Shown here: piece by piece, positions 48,085 through 60,213 of the stretch
How the letters are laid out: every line of letters begins with the position of its first letter
How positions within the stretch are numbered: position 1 is the first letter of the stretch
Assembly (NCBI RefSeq): GCF_000764305.2
Contig: NW_025932889.1
Span: forward strand, 1 to 64,000
Source: Hyalella azteca
Taxonomy: Eukaryota; Arthropoda; Malacostraca; Amphipoda; Hyalellidae
Length of the DNA stretch: 64,000 nt
Direction: 5' to 3'
Made by a program: the position numbers and the translations under genes
Notes under the pieces: generated by a model
Told to the model about the DNA's origin: nothing
Database searches by the model: none
The model's input: the letters and a program-made list of their open reading frames with translations, nothing else

Positions 48085-50760
48085 GATTGTAATGTAGATA
48101 CACAAATAACGATTCAATTTAATCCTTGCTCATGTGATTGTCACATGAGTCATGTTGCAGACAATGCTAAAACACGACGACAAAAGTATTAAAGTAGTTT
48201 TATTAAAATGTGATTTAATATTCCGTGAAATCTCAATTTTCCTCTAAAATTGGTTATGGTGTCAGAAGTATGAATGTTTTGACCCAGCTATCAAATACCA
48301 TTTGAACGGATATCGTGCCTCCACAGTCCCCACGGCAGTCGAGAAAATGTGTTGGAATGCACTCTGTTTCTGTAACTGAAAATTGCAAGCTACTCACATC
48401 TGCGTTTCAACTGCAATCTCGTAGATGTGAAGCCATGAGCAAAATGTTTCCATATCGAAATTTTTAATTTTACTTCAATATCTGAAAAAAATTATGAAGC
48501 TTTCAATCGCTGTCTCTTATTTTCGAGGTGACTAGACCAAGCGGACTCACTGCCTCTGGCCAGTCACTAACTCACTATAACTCACCTCAGTCACTAACTC
48601 ACTATGTCCGTTTGGTTTAGGAACATGTGAGATAGTGAAATTTATTAGTGATGGCGAGGCGATTCAGTAAAGGAGATGAAGGGACGTGATGGTTCAGCGC
48701 GACTGAGTATGCGAGAATCGAAGTATGAGAAAATGATCGAAATTATTATTGTATTCCTGCTATTAAGAATAAGTCATTAGGAAAAGAGGAATTTTAGGTT
48801 TAATACAGCAGCAACCCGCGGAGAACAAAAGTCCTCGGTGCACGAAAAAGCAACTGACGACCAGAAATATGATTAAATAAACGATAAATCGACAAATGAA
48901 AACGAAAAGTTACATCCAATATTCAGTTCAGTGTTCAGGCGGCTGTTAGATTGATTCTTAGATTCAGTTGTGTTAGACGTAGTAATTTTTTAATAGGTTT
49001 CAAATGAGACTTAGTGTGTCATACTCGTTGGCCGCAAAAAGCTATATGATAGTACAGCGTTGATAATAGATGTGCGACTTGATGTTATTATATTGAATGC
49101 GTTGCCAGAAGTTAGAAGTTGAGGGCAGCTGACTGTCGTTGAGCAATGGAAGGCATGATACGGCCTTTGATTGCATAAACTCAAGGGACGACACACCGTG
49201 GGTACGAGAGTTTGTGGGTGCGTAGAGGCATGGAAATACGGTATTATTATATTTGCGCAGTCTAGTACATTAGGATAATTTCAGTGCATGGAGTATATAT
49301 GGGGCTTAGAGTTTTTACGAAGAAGTCACATTATCTTGGAGTGTTAACGAAGAAGTTAGCTAGTTAGGCGGCTACTCAGGCCATCATGAGGACACCGAAA
49401 CACTCACGGCGCCACAGGTTCGGTTGAGTGACGAGGCACTACCAACAAAACCAAAAAGTTAGATGGAGTAGAAAAAATAGGCCAAGTTTGCTTGAGTAAC
49501 GATGTCAAATGAAGTTATACGGACTAGAGAAAAGTAACCAAGTTCCGTTAAGAAAAAAAACGACAAATGCAGTTAGATGGAGCAGAAAGAAATTAAAAGT
49601 GTAAGTTCGGTTGAGTAAAGAAGACCAACGAAGTTAAATAGAGTAGAAATGAACGACCAAGTTCGGTTAAGTAAAGAAGAGCAACCAAGCTTGGTTGAGC
49701 GACAATGAACAACCAGATAGATTGCGTAAAACAGGACAACCAAGTCCGGTGAACTATAGAGGCGACCAACAAAGTTCTGTTGAGGGAAGAACAGCAACGC
49801 AGTTTGATTTCAACAAGAAAGCAATTCCCATTCAACGAAACCGTAGCTGTATGATGGACCGCATCAGGGATCAGCTTCTTATGGTAAGTAAACTAGGAAT
49901 TTAGAGTGGTGTAAAATGGTAGATGTCAGATTGGAATGGATTCGCATGACCCTTGCTGTGAGAGTAATTGTGTTAGCGTTAGACTGTGCACTTTTCCCCA
50001 GACATTTTTTTAATATTACCAGTGTTTCACTGCAGCCCTTTCCTTAATTGTACCCGAAGCTTTCCCCGCGCTGTGTATCCATTGACAGAGGCATCTTTAA
50101 AATATAAGAATGTAGCTTAAAATCAATTGTGATAATAATGCAGACAACTTTAAATGCATGGTATCTTATTTACCATGTGACGAGCTTCTTTGCGGTATGG
50201 AGAATTGAGCATTAATTATCATTAATTAAAGATTTTTGACTTGATCAATTGAATGGACTGTGTCGCTAATTTTCTTTTTTGTGTTGCAGACCCATTGAAT
50301 TTATGAACCTCGAGGTATTAAAATCGAAGCTAGCTGAATTGACATTGCATGTTAAACTTCTTAACTTTTAATGAGAAATACTGTATGTGTCCTTACATTG
50401 GTTCTTCATTCATTATCGATATCGAACAAAAATATCAATTACTCAAACATAGATCCTTATTCTTCCTGGAAATCCAACCAATTAGATTACGATATGAATA
50501 AAATTTGAGAACTTTCAATGTAGAGGAATTCGCAAACAATTGTGGGGCTTGCTAATTAATTTGAAATGGTTTGATTATGAGGCATAGTTTACATTGGGGT
50601 GGCAAGATGAGTCTCACTCTCAAGTAAAGGAAATATTTGCTCAATTTAGTCTATTCTACAGGAAATAGAAACTCTAATGCTTATCATGCATTAAACATCA
50701 TTTTTTAAATACCGTGAGCGGAATCTCTCCAATGCAATAAATTCAGTTCACTGATGCGTC
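48085..50760. other. Noncoding stretch between Ly6 genes C and D
   Basis: Contains a degenerate repeat at about 49420-49790 built on AACCAAGTTCGGTTGAGTAA and AGAGTAGAAA words. No exon recognised. Confidence 0.45.
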
Positions 50761-50776
50761 ACTATCTTATCGAACG

Positions 50777-50785
50777 CGTATCAGC
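50777..50785 (+). promoter_or_regulatory. CGTATCAGC motif upstream of Ly6 gene D
   Basis: CTTATC lies exactly five bases upstream, as in gene C. A TCAGTT initiator-like word follows at about 50813. It is 658 bp before the ATG; an acceptor-like AATTCAG between them suggests a non-coding first exon. Confidence 0.3.
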
Positions 50786-51442
50786 TGTTGCGCTTTGTTT
50801 CTCGCGTTCCTATCAGTTTGTATCAGGCTATGAGTTTGTCATCAACGAGTCTAAAGGCAAGTGCGATGCTTGAACAGACTCGCTGCGGTCTGAAATTGAG
50901 ACGTGTAATTTGTTCACTCTCACCGCACAATAAGAAGGAAGTTTGTGTGTCAAACCTCAGTTATGGGACGCTTCACAACACTATCACCAATGTGATACGT
51001 ATATATACTTCCAAAAGTTTGTTTGTTTGTTTGAAGCTTGACGCCGCAAATATGAAGGGGTGGTTATATAGGGCGCGTGTCCATCACACTTATGATGTCA
51101 GGATATTGTCTGGACCTGGAATTTAGTCTAAGAGGGGGAATATTGAGATATTTCAAAATCGAAGAAATTTTGTACAAATAATCTAAATTTGGTTCTTAAA
51201 TTGGCATATACTAATTTAGCTTGAAAAATTCATTAGTTGTTTTAGATTTTAAAACGATAGCCAAATGGGATTCATATGCAAAATGAGGGTTTAAACGGAC
51301 GTTTCTCTGATAATCAAATATATTAATTCAATTCTCATGAACTTGATTCGTGATTCCAAAATTGCAGGGATTATCGATGCCAGACTAACCTGATACTTTT
51401 TAATAATAAACCAGTTGTGTAATTCAGAGGTTTGGCTCCACG

Positions 51443-53629
51443 ATGTCTACCGCATCGTTCATATGGTTCCTGATGGCGGCAAGCGGCACGTTAGCACTCA
51501 AGTGCTACTTCTGTACAGACTGCCGCCAAGAACTTCCGGCAGCTCCTGCCGAGTGCAGAACTCCTGCACACGACGCTTGTCTAGTAAGTCTCGATATGGC
51601 TGCAATCAGAAATAACTGCAATTAATTGGAAAAGTTTCAATGAATTGTGCGTCGTATAAAACGGAGGTGTATTTGACCGACGAGTGCAGTTGCTAGGGCA
51701 TGTGTCACTAACGATAATATTCTATTTTTCATTTCACTTTCTTAATACATGCACATGTTTATAACTTTTGCAGGCGTCCAGCCATCCAAATATATGAATG
51801 AACGATAGTAAACCATTTCTATAATTGGAAGGGAAACTTTCATTATGATGGTCGCACAGCATTTTAGTCTGGGGGTGGCCATGTGGTTAAAATCACCCGG
51901 TTTATGAGCAGCGCGTGTTGGGGGCTCGAAACTCGCAACTAGTTGCGAAAATTCTGGTCGAAATCAGCAAAATGGCCAAGTGGTAGAAGATCGAAATCTG
52001 GCCAAAATGGCGTTATAGAAGTTTTCTTCGTCATATTAGATACGATCTCATTATTAAGATCGAGCGATAAAAAACTGGACGTCCGAACCAAGCCTATTGA
52101 GCAGAAGTAGATCTGCACTGCAATCACAAGGCCCAAGAATATCGAAGCTTCATGCCTTATTCAAGCGACGATACTTATATTCGAATGAAAAAAAACTATA
52201 CGTTTCCTAAAGTCGCGTGGTTTTTATCTTTTCATCGTATGGTGCAGCCACTGATTTATTTTCCTCTAACGTATAATTCAAGCATTTCTGCACGTGTATT
52301 TTCGGTAGCATTTCACCATTTCTTTCTATTTAATGTTATTGAAATCAAAACTAATCATAGAAAATATAATTTCCCTTGACCATTACACATGTATTTCGAC
52401 GAGAACAATTATGTATGCAGAATGAACTTTCAAATGTAAATGAGAGCAAGATAGATCCTGTGAAGGAAGATTCGCATAACAATGAATAGCCACGGCGACA
52501 TCAAATTGGCGATGTTTAATACATTTTTCTGACTATCGCATTTTTGAAGCATTAAAGGCGCAACCGAACAATAAAGCCTGAAATTTTCTTTCTCATTCCC
52601 CGCTTGTATCTTGCGCAGAAAGGGGAGCAGGGAGACTTGGTCGAGAAGTCATGTCTTCCAAAACAGTTCTGCCCTGGAGGCGATAAGTTTCATCGGAACA
52701 AATACAGCAACATGTCGGGTGGTGAGTGAGCTTATTTCAAAATGCAATAAATAATTAAAAATCGGTAAATTGTGCACTTCTTTATGTCTTGAAGGTTGAT
52801 AATGGGGAATACTACTAGAATGATGGCAGCAGGTTCAAACGGCACGACGTTACTAAGGAGAGAAAACTCAATCAATTATAAACCTTAAATCTTATGACAA
52901 GGAAATCTGTGATTAAACCACTCGCCCTTTCCCGCTGTGTAAAAACGTTTTGGTTTTATATAGAGGCAAGTTGAACTATAAATCATTTATCAATGAGTCT
53001 TGCAATACTTTTAAGATTTCTATCCTGATTTTGCTTCAAAGACTAGCTCCAATAATTACTTTTTTTTGGAGAAGCACGAAACGTACAATTGGTATGTCTC
53101 ATGACGTTCAAATTGCTCTAGAAATGTCCCTGTAAATTGTGATTCATAAATTGAACTTGGCCCTTGTCGCTTCATAAGCGCTGTAGGCATGATCTTGTCC
53201 TTTTCGCCAGCCACGTGTAAACCTGCAAGCCAGCTAACCTGCTTGACTGATAACCTGTTGGCTATTCAAACTGCCGTCGTGAACTGACTCAAAAGCTTCC
53301 GATCAATTTCAATGTCGTGCATTTTATCGCCGTATAATAGTGATGATTTCTCGGAGCCGAAAATCTCGATTATCGCGCTTTAAAAATCTCACGTATTAAA
53401 GAAAGTTAAATAGTTACTTTCATAATCCATCTCCTTGCTCCCTGTAATGCTGGCCATGCCTGCAGCGACCATCCACTGCTGCGACACCGACGGCTGCAAC
53501 GGCGCAGGTCTTCCTGCTCCCGCCGCTCTGCTCCTGCTCACCGTTCCGCTCATCGCCAGCGTCCTCCTGAGCAGAAATTTTGGTAGAGAAATCTCCACCC
53601 AATCTATCATATCCCCGCAGTTTCGGTAA
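51443..53629 (+). CDS. Ly6/uPAR three-finger protein D with extended C-terminus
   Basis: Exons 51443-51583, 52619-52721 and 53466-53629 give 135 residues; intron phases 0 and 1 match B and C. Signal peptide MSTASFIWFLMAASGTLA, then LKCYFCTDC and ten cysteines in all. Exon 2 carries VEKSCLPKQFCPGGDK, with 20 residues between the seventh and eighth cysteines. Exon 3 is nearly identical to those of B and C up to the hydrophobic GPI signal (LLLLTVPLIASVLL). A 5-bp deletion then removes the stop, and 19 more residues follow (SRNFGREISTQ and on). A hydrophilic tail after the hydrophobic stretch is unusual for a GPI signal, so D may be poorly anchored, secreted or membrane-spanning, or a gene beginning to decay. 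Confidence 0.87.
51869..52015 (+). mobile_element. Degenerate tRNA-derived SINE in gene D intron 1
   Basis: GGTGGCCATGTGGTTAAAAT resembles a pol III box A and GGGGGCTCGAAACTC a box B. The following ATTCTGGTCGAAATCAGCAA is similar to the body of the SINE at 58959-59213. It is heavily mutated. Confidence 0.5.
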
Positions 53630-56600
53630 ATTAGGTGTTTTTCCATTAATTAGAGTTTGTACGAGAATTATTAAAGCAATGCATTCTGATTCAATGAGTG
53701 GAAATAGCTGCTTGTGCAATCTTATACTGCAGCTTACCACCACCTCTTATGTAATTCTATGTCCCGCCAATTGAATCGATTCATTGGCTACATGATCTAA
53801 TGACTTTCATATAGCACTTGACTCGTGGCGATATGAAACTGCGCGTCGCATGATGCAGAGCGGCATTACATGTGTAGAGGGGCACTGACTATAATTAATG
53901 TCATGAACCCAGACTATTTGACGGGGAGCTTGAGCTGGATAGTTCAACAGTTATACCTAATCTAAAATCGAAATATTTTTGGTTTAATCATGCAAGTTTT
54001 TATCCGGAAATATTAAATTAGCGGATAAACCTCGGCCACATTTTTAAAATCTAGTATAAGTTTTTCTTCACTGTACGAGATTAAATTATTGTCAGCCTGG
54101 TGATGCGACGAAATCAAATTGTTCCCACCCATTATCCTTAAATTCACTTTAAAAATTTGAAGTTTACCTAAGTCTGCTACTCCTTAAGCTTAAATAAGTA
54201 GCAATGTGCTTTACTTCATGCTTAACTATATAGTATGATGAATTTTCATTCAAAATGCTCGTTCGCCTCCGAAAGAAAATCGGTTAATAATAGTTTTGTA
54301 TGTACGCGGATCCCCGTAGCAATATATGACTTTTGAATGTCGAGATTTACAGCAGTATCTTTAGTTTAACACTGCGAGTGAAACGGATTGAAATCTGAGA
54401 AGAATATACCATTGATGCTACACTTCTCTGATGTTTGTTGCCAGTTGAAAAGTGGTCTTTGTTTACTTTTAGCAGAATAAAAGCGTGAACGAAGTATCGG
54501 CAAATGTTAGTGCAGTGTTTTCCGGAACCATCCTCTTTATGATTTAGTTAGTACAAGTTATTTAAAAATGCCAGTGATGCGGCCTTTCTGCTCACTGCTT
54601 ATAATTTACCTTGCGGCCAGTAAACGATGAATATAAATAATGTAATTAATCAATGCATTTCGAATATAGATCATTGACAGGATCTCACGAAACAAAGTTA
54701 TCGAAAAAAATCCGTTTGTGATTAGTTAGAAATGTTCTAAGACATTTCCTAAACCTGATGAATGGCAAACTTACTGACGTTGGAAACTCTTTTAACGGGT
54801 ATAAGATCCTTTCCCCATTTCACGATTCTTTAAATTGATAGTAATTTAAAAGCAAAAATACTGTTCCCAAGAAAGTGAAAGTTCAGAACGGATTAATTTT
54901 CTTGCAGTTGTTCCTTATTAGAAAAATTGATTCAGTAGTCGACCATTTCAGAACTCAGCTCTCCTCCTCCATGAACGGACCGACCTCCTCTTCAGAGGTA
55001 GCACAGTCAATAAACGTCTCCTCGAGTTTATCTTGATCGTTTATGGTGAGAAATGCTACCTTACTAACGCTCCAAGACCGAATAAAAAATCTGAATAAAG
55101 TATTTTCCTGTCGTATTTTGAACATTAAATTCAACTATCAATCAATTCATGTGAATAGTTCCCAGTAACTCTCAGTGTTTCGAAGTCTTAAAAAAACAGC
55201 TGTCTCCTCATCCGGCCTCATCATACCAAGCATGGCATACCATTGTGATACCAAGCATATGGCTTGGTGAAAATTGGTAATTTTGCCTTTTACGTTTTCC
55301 TGGCTCATTTTGTAGCTGCTAGTTTTTGCGTAAAGCAATTTCAAAAATATATAAAATGAACATTTTTCAACAATATGTTTAAAGATTTACTTGAATTAAA
55401 TCTGTATATATAGATCATTACTCTCGTTAATTGCAAATTGCTTGCACTCGTTTGAAAGCTATAAACAAGATGCGTTCAACAAAGTTACTATCATGGATGT
55501 ACAGTACATGCAATAATTTTTGCATAATGCAGTTTTGAACTTTTATAAAATAACCATTTTATAACAATACCGTATTTACAAATTTTTATTTATAAATGGT
55601 AAAATGGTATTTATTGATCCTTATTTGCATTAATTGCAAAGTGTCTGCGCTCGTTTGAAAGCTACCAACGATGCGCGTTCAAGAAAGCAAATATCGCGGA
55701 TGTGCAAGCAATAATTTGTGCGTAATGCAGTTTTGAACTTGTATTAAATAAATATTTAATACAGATATGAATATTAAAAACGATGAGGAAAATTGAAATT
55801 CGGGGCTATAGAGCCATTGCATAATTTTGTTACAGCTTGAATGAAATGTGTCTCAATATTGTAGCATGTGATTTGCAAAAGTTATAAACTTTTTAGAGTA
55901 CCTCCTTTTTTGCCGTTTTCTATTAATTAATTTTGCCTTTTTCTTATTTTCTCTAATTTTTTTTCGAAAAATTCATGCGATTAAATTGTTTTACTTTACC
56001 TTTAACGTATGTGTGTGAAATTACATAAAGATCGGTTGGTAAATGTAGAAGTTTTTCCGGGACCGCCTTAATTAAGCACCCAAAATATTATTGCGCAATA
56101 ATATAGTGTCTGGAGGCTGCTTTGGTTCTACTGAAGCAGCCCCTAGACGCTTATTACATTGACCGACAATGCAAAAACGTTCCAATTTTCTATTTTTTCT
56201 TTTGTTGCTTTAGAGGCCAAATATCACCACTTTCAGTTCGACATCATCAATTAAATGATCCTCCTGATTAAGCCTATGGCGCTTTTTAAAATGAGGCGCT
56301 TTGAGGTATTCCAATCGAATATTTTGCTATGCCTATATCAAAGCCAAAACTGTTTAAAGATCCATCCTTTCTTCGGCCAGCTTCAAAAAATATCGCTCGC
56401 CGTGATAAATATTGTAAGTAAGGGCGAGTTTGTTCTCAGCATTGGTGCACGACGAGCAAATCCTATTGTTTCTTTGCAAGCTGAATAACACACGTCACAC
56501 CACACACCTAGACGTTTCTTCCGCAGTCGTTCATGGAGCTTAGATAGTTCAAAGTTCATGTTGCAGGCTTACAAATTATTAAACTGATCCTTTAAAGCGG

Positions 56601-56750
56601 CTTTCTAGTTGCTGGCCACGATTCGCCCAGTTCCTTTTTAAACATCTAATTATCTAATTTACTACACATGTTGACAAGGATTACAATTTGTGAATAAACT
56701 CTTATTTTATATTCAGAGCTACCAGAAATAAGACTACTTAGGTATTTCAT
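53630..56750. other. Noncoding stretch with a diverged direct duplication (55412-55770)
   Basis: Two segments about 200 bases apart share TAATTGCAAA, CTCGTTTGAAAGCTA, GCAATAATTT and ATGCAGTTTTGAACTT in order. No further Ly6 exon is seen downstream of gene D. Confidence 0.6.
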
Positions 56751-56800
56751 ATCATGTACTGTAGGAGCTCTCGTATACCGTAAATTATGACATCTATACA

Positions 56801-56869
56801 GCAAGTTACAGGTGCGTTGCATACGCAGGTTACAGGTGCGTGTTGCATATGTAAGTTACAGGTGCATGG
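56801..56869. repeat. Short tandem repeat, three copies
   Basis: AGTTACAGGTGCGTTGCATA-type units repeated three times with small changes. Confidence 0.75.
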
Positions 56870-57026
56870 TATTGTATCGCGCCTTGGGCGATTCTTTAGC
56901 GATAGGAAGTCAGACAGTTGAACTGTTGCCTGTGTGAAGGGATACATATCATGTGATATTTTATTTTTACAACACTTCTCTTTAAGTTCACTTCTTGTTG
57001 TTTGTTTGTTTGTTTTTTTGTCTTCC

Positions 57027-57330
57027 ACAAATCTTATAATCGATATTTAACACAATTCTACCTGTCCAATCGATCTGAAATTTTGCACACTTGCGTAAAG
57101 TTGGAGACAATGCATGAATCAATTGACAGAACAAATAATTTTGAAAATTAAAAAAAAAATTTTAATATTAAAAAAAAATTGACAAAATAATTTTGTCAGC
57201 TACAAATCTAATAAATGATATTTGACTCACTTCCACCTGTCCAATTGATCTGAAATTTTGCATACTTGTGTGAAGTCGGAGGCAATGCATGAATCAATTG
57301 ACAGAATAAAGAATTTTGAAAATTTTGTAT
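57027..57330. repeat. 175-bp direct duplication
   Basis: Copies from 57027 and 57202 share ACCTGTCCAAT, GATCTGAAATTTTGCA, and GGCAATGCATGAATCAATTG with the second (GACAATG.. in the first), followed by A/T-rich junctions. Confidence 0.85.
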
Positions 57331-57334
57331 ATAT

Positions 57335-58955
57335 TACAAAATTTTAAAAAATTAATTTTTTAATTTCGAAAATAAAATGAGAAATTCATTGTACATCTTT
57401 AACAATGGAGACACTGGATTCTTTAGAAGTGTTGTCTTTAAAAAGTAATTCTTAAACGTATGTTATTTATTTTTAGGAGTACCGTTTTGACCACGTGTTA
57501 TTTTGATGGTGTTCTTTTGTTAGATTAGTGACTCAATAATGGTTGAATATATATATTTTATGACTAGAATATGGAATCTCGTTTGACTGTGATAATATTT
57601 TGTTAATTCATAGGATTTAGTTATTAGCGTCTTGGGACGAGACTGAATGTTGTAGCTCCAACGTGATTGGTCGAGTTGCTCCTAGCCTCGCGATGGTGCA
57701 CGTTTATTCATTCCCATAGGTAGTCTTGGACGATAGAGAGCTCGGTCTCTTTAGAATTAGTTTAGAATTATTCGACTATTAACTTGTGATTAGTTTGCCA
57801 ATGGATTAAATTATGGTTAATTTATTGTATTATATCATCTTCATATGTACCTGAATTGTGAGGCTAGTCCATTTTGTTGCGCTGTTAACTAGGGATTGTG
57901 GCAATGTTATTTTAGCTTGGTTACCCCTCGAGGGCAAATTGTGTGTGCTCAGTTGTACTAAGTCGGGGTGCAGGCGCTTCTAATCCTGGTATCCTGATCT
58001 GGACTTCCAAAATTCCGCTATTGTTCTGGATAATCTCCACTAACTAATAGGCTTTGGTGGATATCTTGGTTAGTTCCAGTTGACGGTAGTAAAGCTCCTA
58101 TAGAGCTTTTCTCGAGTTGTGGGGGCTAATTACCTCTGCACTCGAGTATGTTTGTCAGCGTTCTGGTACAGCTGCAGATGTACCGTTCGCGTGTCGTGGA
58201 AGGTAATACCTTCCACGATCGGTAGTAATGGGAAATTGGCCGTGACCCCTATAGTCTCTCCGGTTGATTGTATCGGCACGCTACCAGTAAATAATTAAAC
58301 GTCGCTGCGGTGTTTCCGGTTACACGTGTTTGACAGTTGAACTGTTGGCCATCTATCAACGTATTCGAATAGTGCTAGAGATGGGAGGTCGTTCTGCTTG
58401 GACAGTCAACACCAATCTTGGTGGTAATTAAGAGTAACTATAGCAAATAAAAATTGTTAATTTTACCACGTCACTTTCATGCTGCTTCATAATTAGTAGT
58501 TTCAGGTAACCAAGATGATGTTATCGCTACACTTTTAACGGGACAAAAACTAATTAGGGTTATTGAATGTGATATGACTTTCCGTGTGTTAGAACACTAA
58601 GGGCATAGTGACCTATGATGTCAACTGTGACCGCAACAACGTGAATAGGTTACGCCGGATGTGGAACTGTGTGATTATGAACGAACATGCTTATGTATCG
58701 GCTGAAGACCTACGGCGCTATTATCTTTAGACAGCGTGTCACTGGTTTGGATTACGGTGTTCCAGCGCAGTCTGCGGCTTCTATTTCTGTGACAGAGTTG
58801 AGTTAAAAGCATGATGAGGCTGGGCTCTGGCTTCAGGGCTTATTCAAGAGTAAAATTTGTGGCCTACGGCTGCGCTTCGGAAAGGACTGCATCATCAAGA
58901 CTTATTCTTCTGCTGTAGGCTAAAAGGCCGAAAATTAATAATAATGTGTGTGCTC
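57335..58955. other. Noncoding, more GC-balanced stretch; nature unclear
   Basis: From about 57600 the base composition is less AT-rich than the surroundings. A perfect hairpin, CGTGGAAGGT-AAT-ACCTTCCACG, lies at 58195-58217. It could be part of an LTR element leader, but no paired LTRs, primer-binding site or protein are visible. Confidence 0.3.
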
Positions 58956-58958
58956 AGT

Positions 58959-59213
58959 TAATAATAATAATAATATTATAATAGCGGTTTCAGCTTTTTG
59001 TAGGCCGTAGGCCTGTCGCCGATTCTTAACATAGCAGAACATTCACAGAATTTTGCGGTCTCGAACTCGCCACTCATCACTGCTTCAATTCTGCTGTGCT
59101 AAACCACCCGGCCTTCTGCCGATTCTGACCAGAAACTGGCGCACACAGCTGGGATCGAACCCGCGCCTCTCTGCGCCAATCTTGGTACTCTGAACTGTAA
59201 CACTGGGCCACCC
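58959..59213 (-). mobile_element. tRNA-derived SINE
   Basis: On the minus strand it starts GGGTGGCCCAGTGTTACAG (box A-like) and has CGGGTTCGATCCC (box B) about 50 bases on, the two pol III promoter parts of a tRNA. An unrelated body follows (TTCTGGTCAGAATCGGCAGA, AATCGGCGACAGGCCTACGG) and an (ATT)n tail at 58959-58981. Body words recur in degenerate form at 18047, 24125, 36158 and 51869, so it is a repeated family. Confidence 0.75.
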
Positions 59214-59219
59214 TGAAAA

Positions 59220-59760
59220 TTGATGGGAGTGTTGATATATTTTGTGAAACTCGTAATTCTCCTGATGATGCTTTTGTGCCAAAAGAGATGCATTACCAAA
59301 CACCACCCACTAAAAGAACAGAAAATGAAAATCGTTTGGACGAGTATCGATCACAAATTTGATAACCCAAGAATTCAAATATGTTATATTCTTAAGATCT
59401 TTCGTGCAAGATCTTGCCAACAAAAAAAGTTTCCAACAGTGAAGTTTTATTTAAATGGAGGCTCTCGGGGGGACAAAAAGAAAGTTCGGATCGACGTCAG
59501 CAATAGCCTAAATAGGACCTCCGGTCTTCAGGATGAAATATGAAAAAGCCGGAGTTGACCGGTTATTAGTATTACTTATATTTGCCCAAAGTGAGGTCAT
59601 CCAGGGGTTCCGGTTACGCCACGGTTGAGGACTGACTCTGGTTACTGTGCTCTGTGCCCGTCTGTGAAAATCACATAAATATAGTTGAATATTTAATATT
59701 GTAATTTTAGATAGGTGTGTGAAGCAAAAGCTTGAGGCTAGAAGCTCCTTATTTATGTAA
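59220..59760. other. Noncoding stretch between SINE and decayed ORF
   Basis: Overlapping 107-codon frames on both strands here have no recognisable domain. Confidence 0.3.
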
Positions 59761-59763
59761 AGG

Positions 59764-60213
59764 ATGCCGGTGCGTCGGCAGAAGCGGCGTAAGGGGGGCA
59801 GTTCGTCTATGTCTGACTCAGACGGGGACACCGGCTCTTCTGCGACTGCATCATCAACGCTTCAGAAAACCTCCCGTAAACAACCAAAGCATTCACAGGC
59901 CGACCCACATAGCCAATCATTGCCAATTGCTGATAGAGATGGTTCACTGCCAGCGCCAAACGGCTCGATGTACATTTCCTAAACTAAACTTCTAGGCTCT
60001 AACATGCCAACATTAACTGACCAACTGGGTGAACTGCCATTGCCAGACCTGGAAGATGTAATCATGTAGAGGATGTCAGTTCTGGTGAGTGATGATAGGC
60101 TTGGTCACGTGATCATGGAATTGAAAACTTTGAAGGTTTTACCTGTTTCAAGAGACCTAGCTAGTCAGCTCCCACTTGACCACGGACAGGATAATCAAAT
60201 CAGGAAGATGTAA
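59764..60213 (+). pseudogene. Decayed ORF with two in-frame stops, possibly retroelement gag-like
   Basis: From the ATG at 59764 (MPVRRQKRRKGGSSSMSDSD, a basic then Ser/Asp-rich start) the frame meets TAA at 59980 and TAG at about 60067. It stays protein-like between and after them (MPTLTDQLGELPLPDLED; LVSDDRLGHVIMELKTLKVL), ending at TAA near 60211. The persistence of one frame over 450 bases suggests a formerly coding segment. A basic low-complexity N-terminus is common in retrotransposon gag proteins, but no zinc knuckle or capsid motif is visible, so identity is open. Confidence 0.35.

Noticed and set aside
50788..51126. 112-codon frame upstream of gene D considered as an exon
   Set aside because: No known domain; it overlaps the presumed promoter region and has no paired splice sites.
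57600..58500. Considered as an LTR and leader of a retrotransposon
   Set aside because: No second LTR, TG..CA borders, primer-binding site or polyprotein could be identified.
59140..59213. tRNA gene on the minus strand
   Set aside because: Box A and B are present but no cloverleaf with a 3' acceptor stem can be formed by eye; the longer body and (ATT)n tail make it a SINE.
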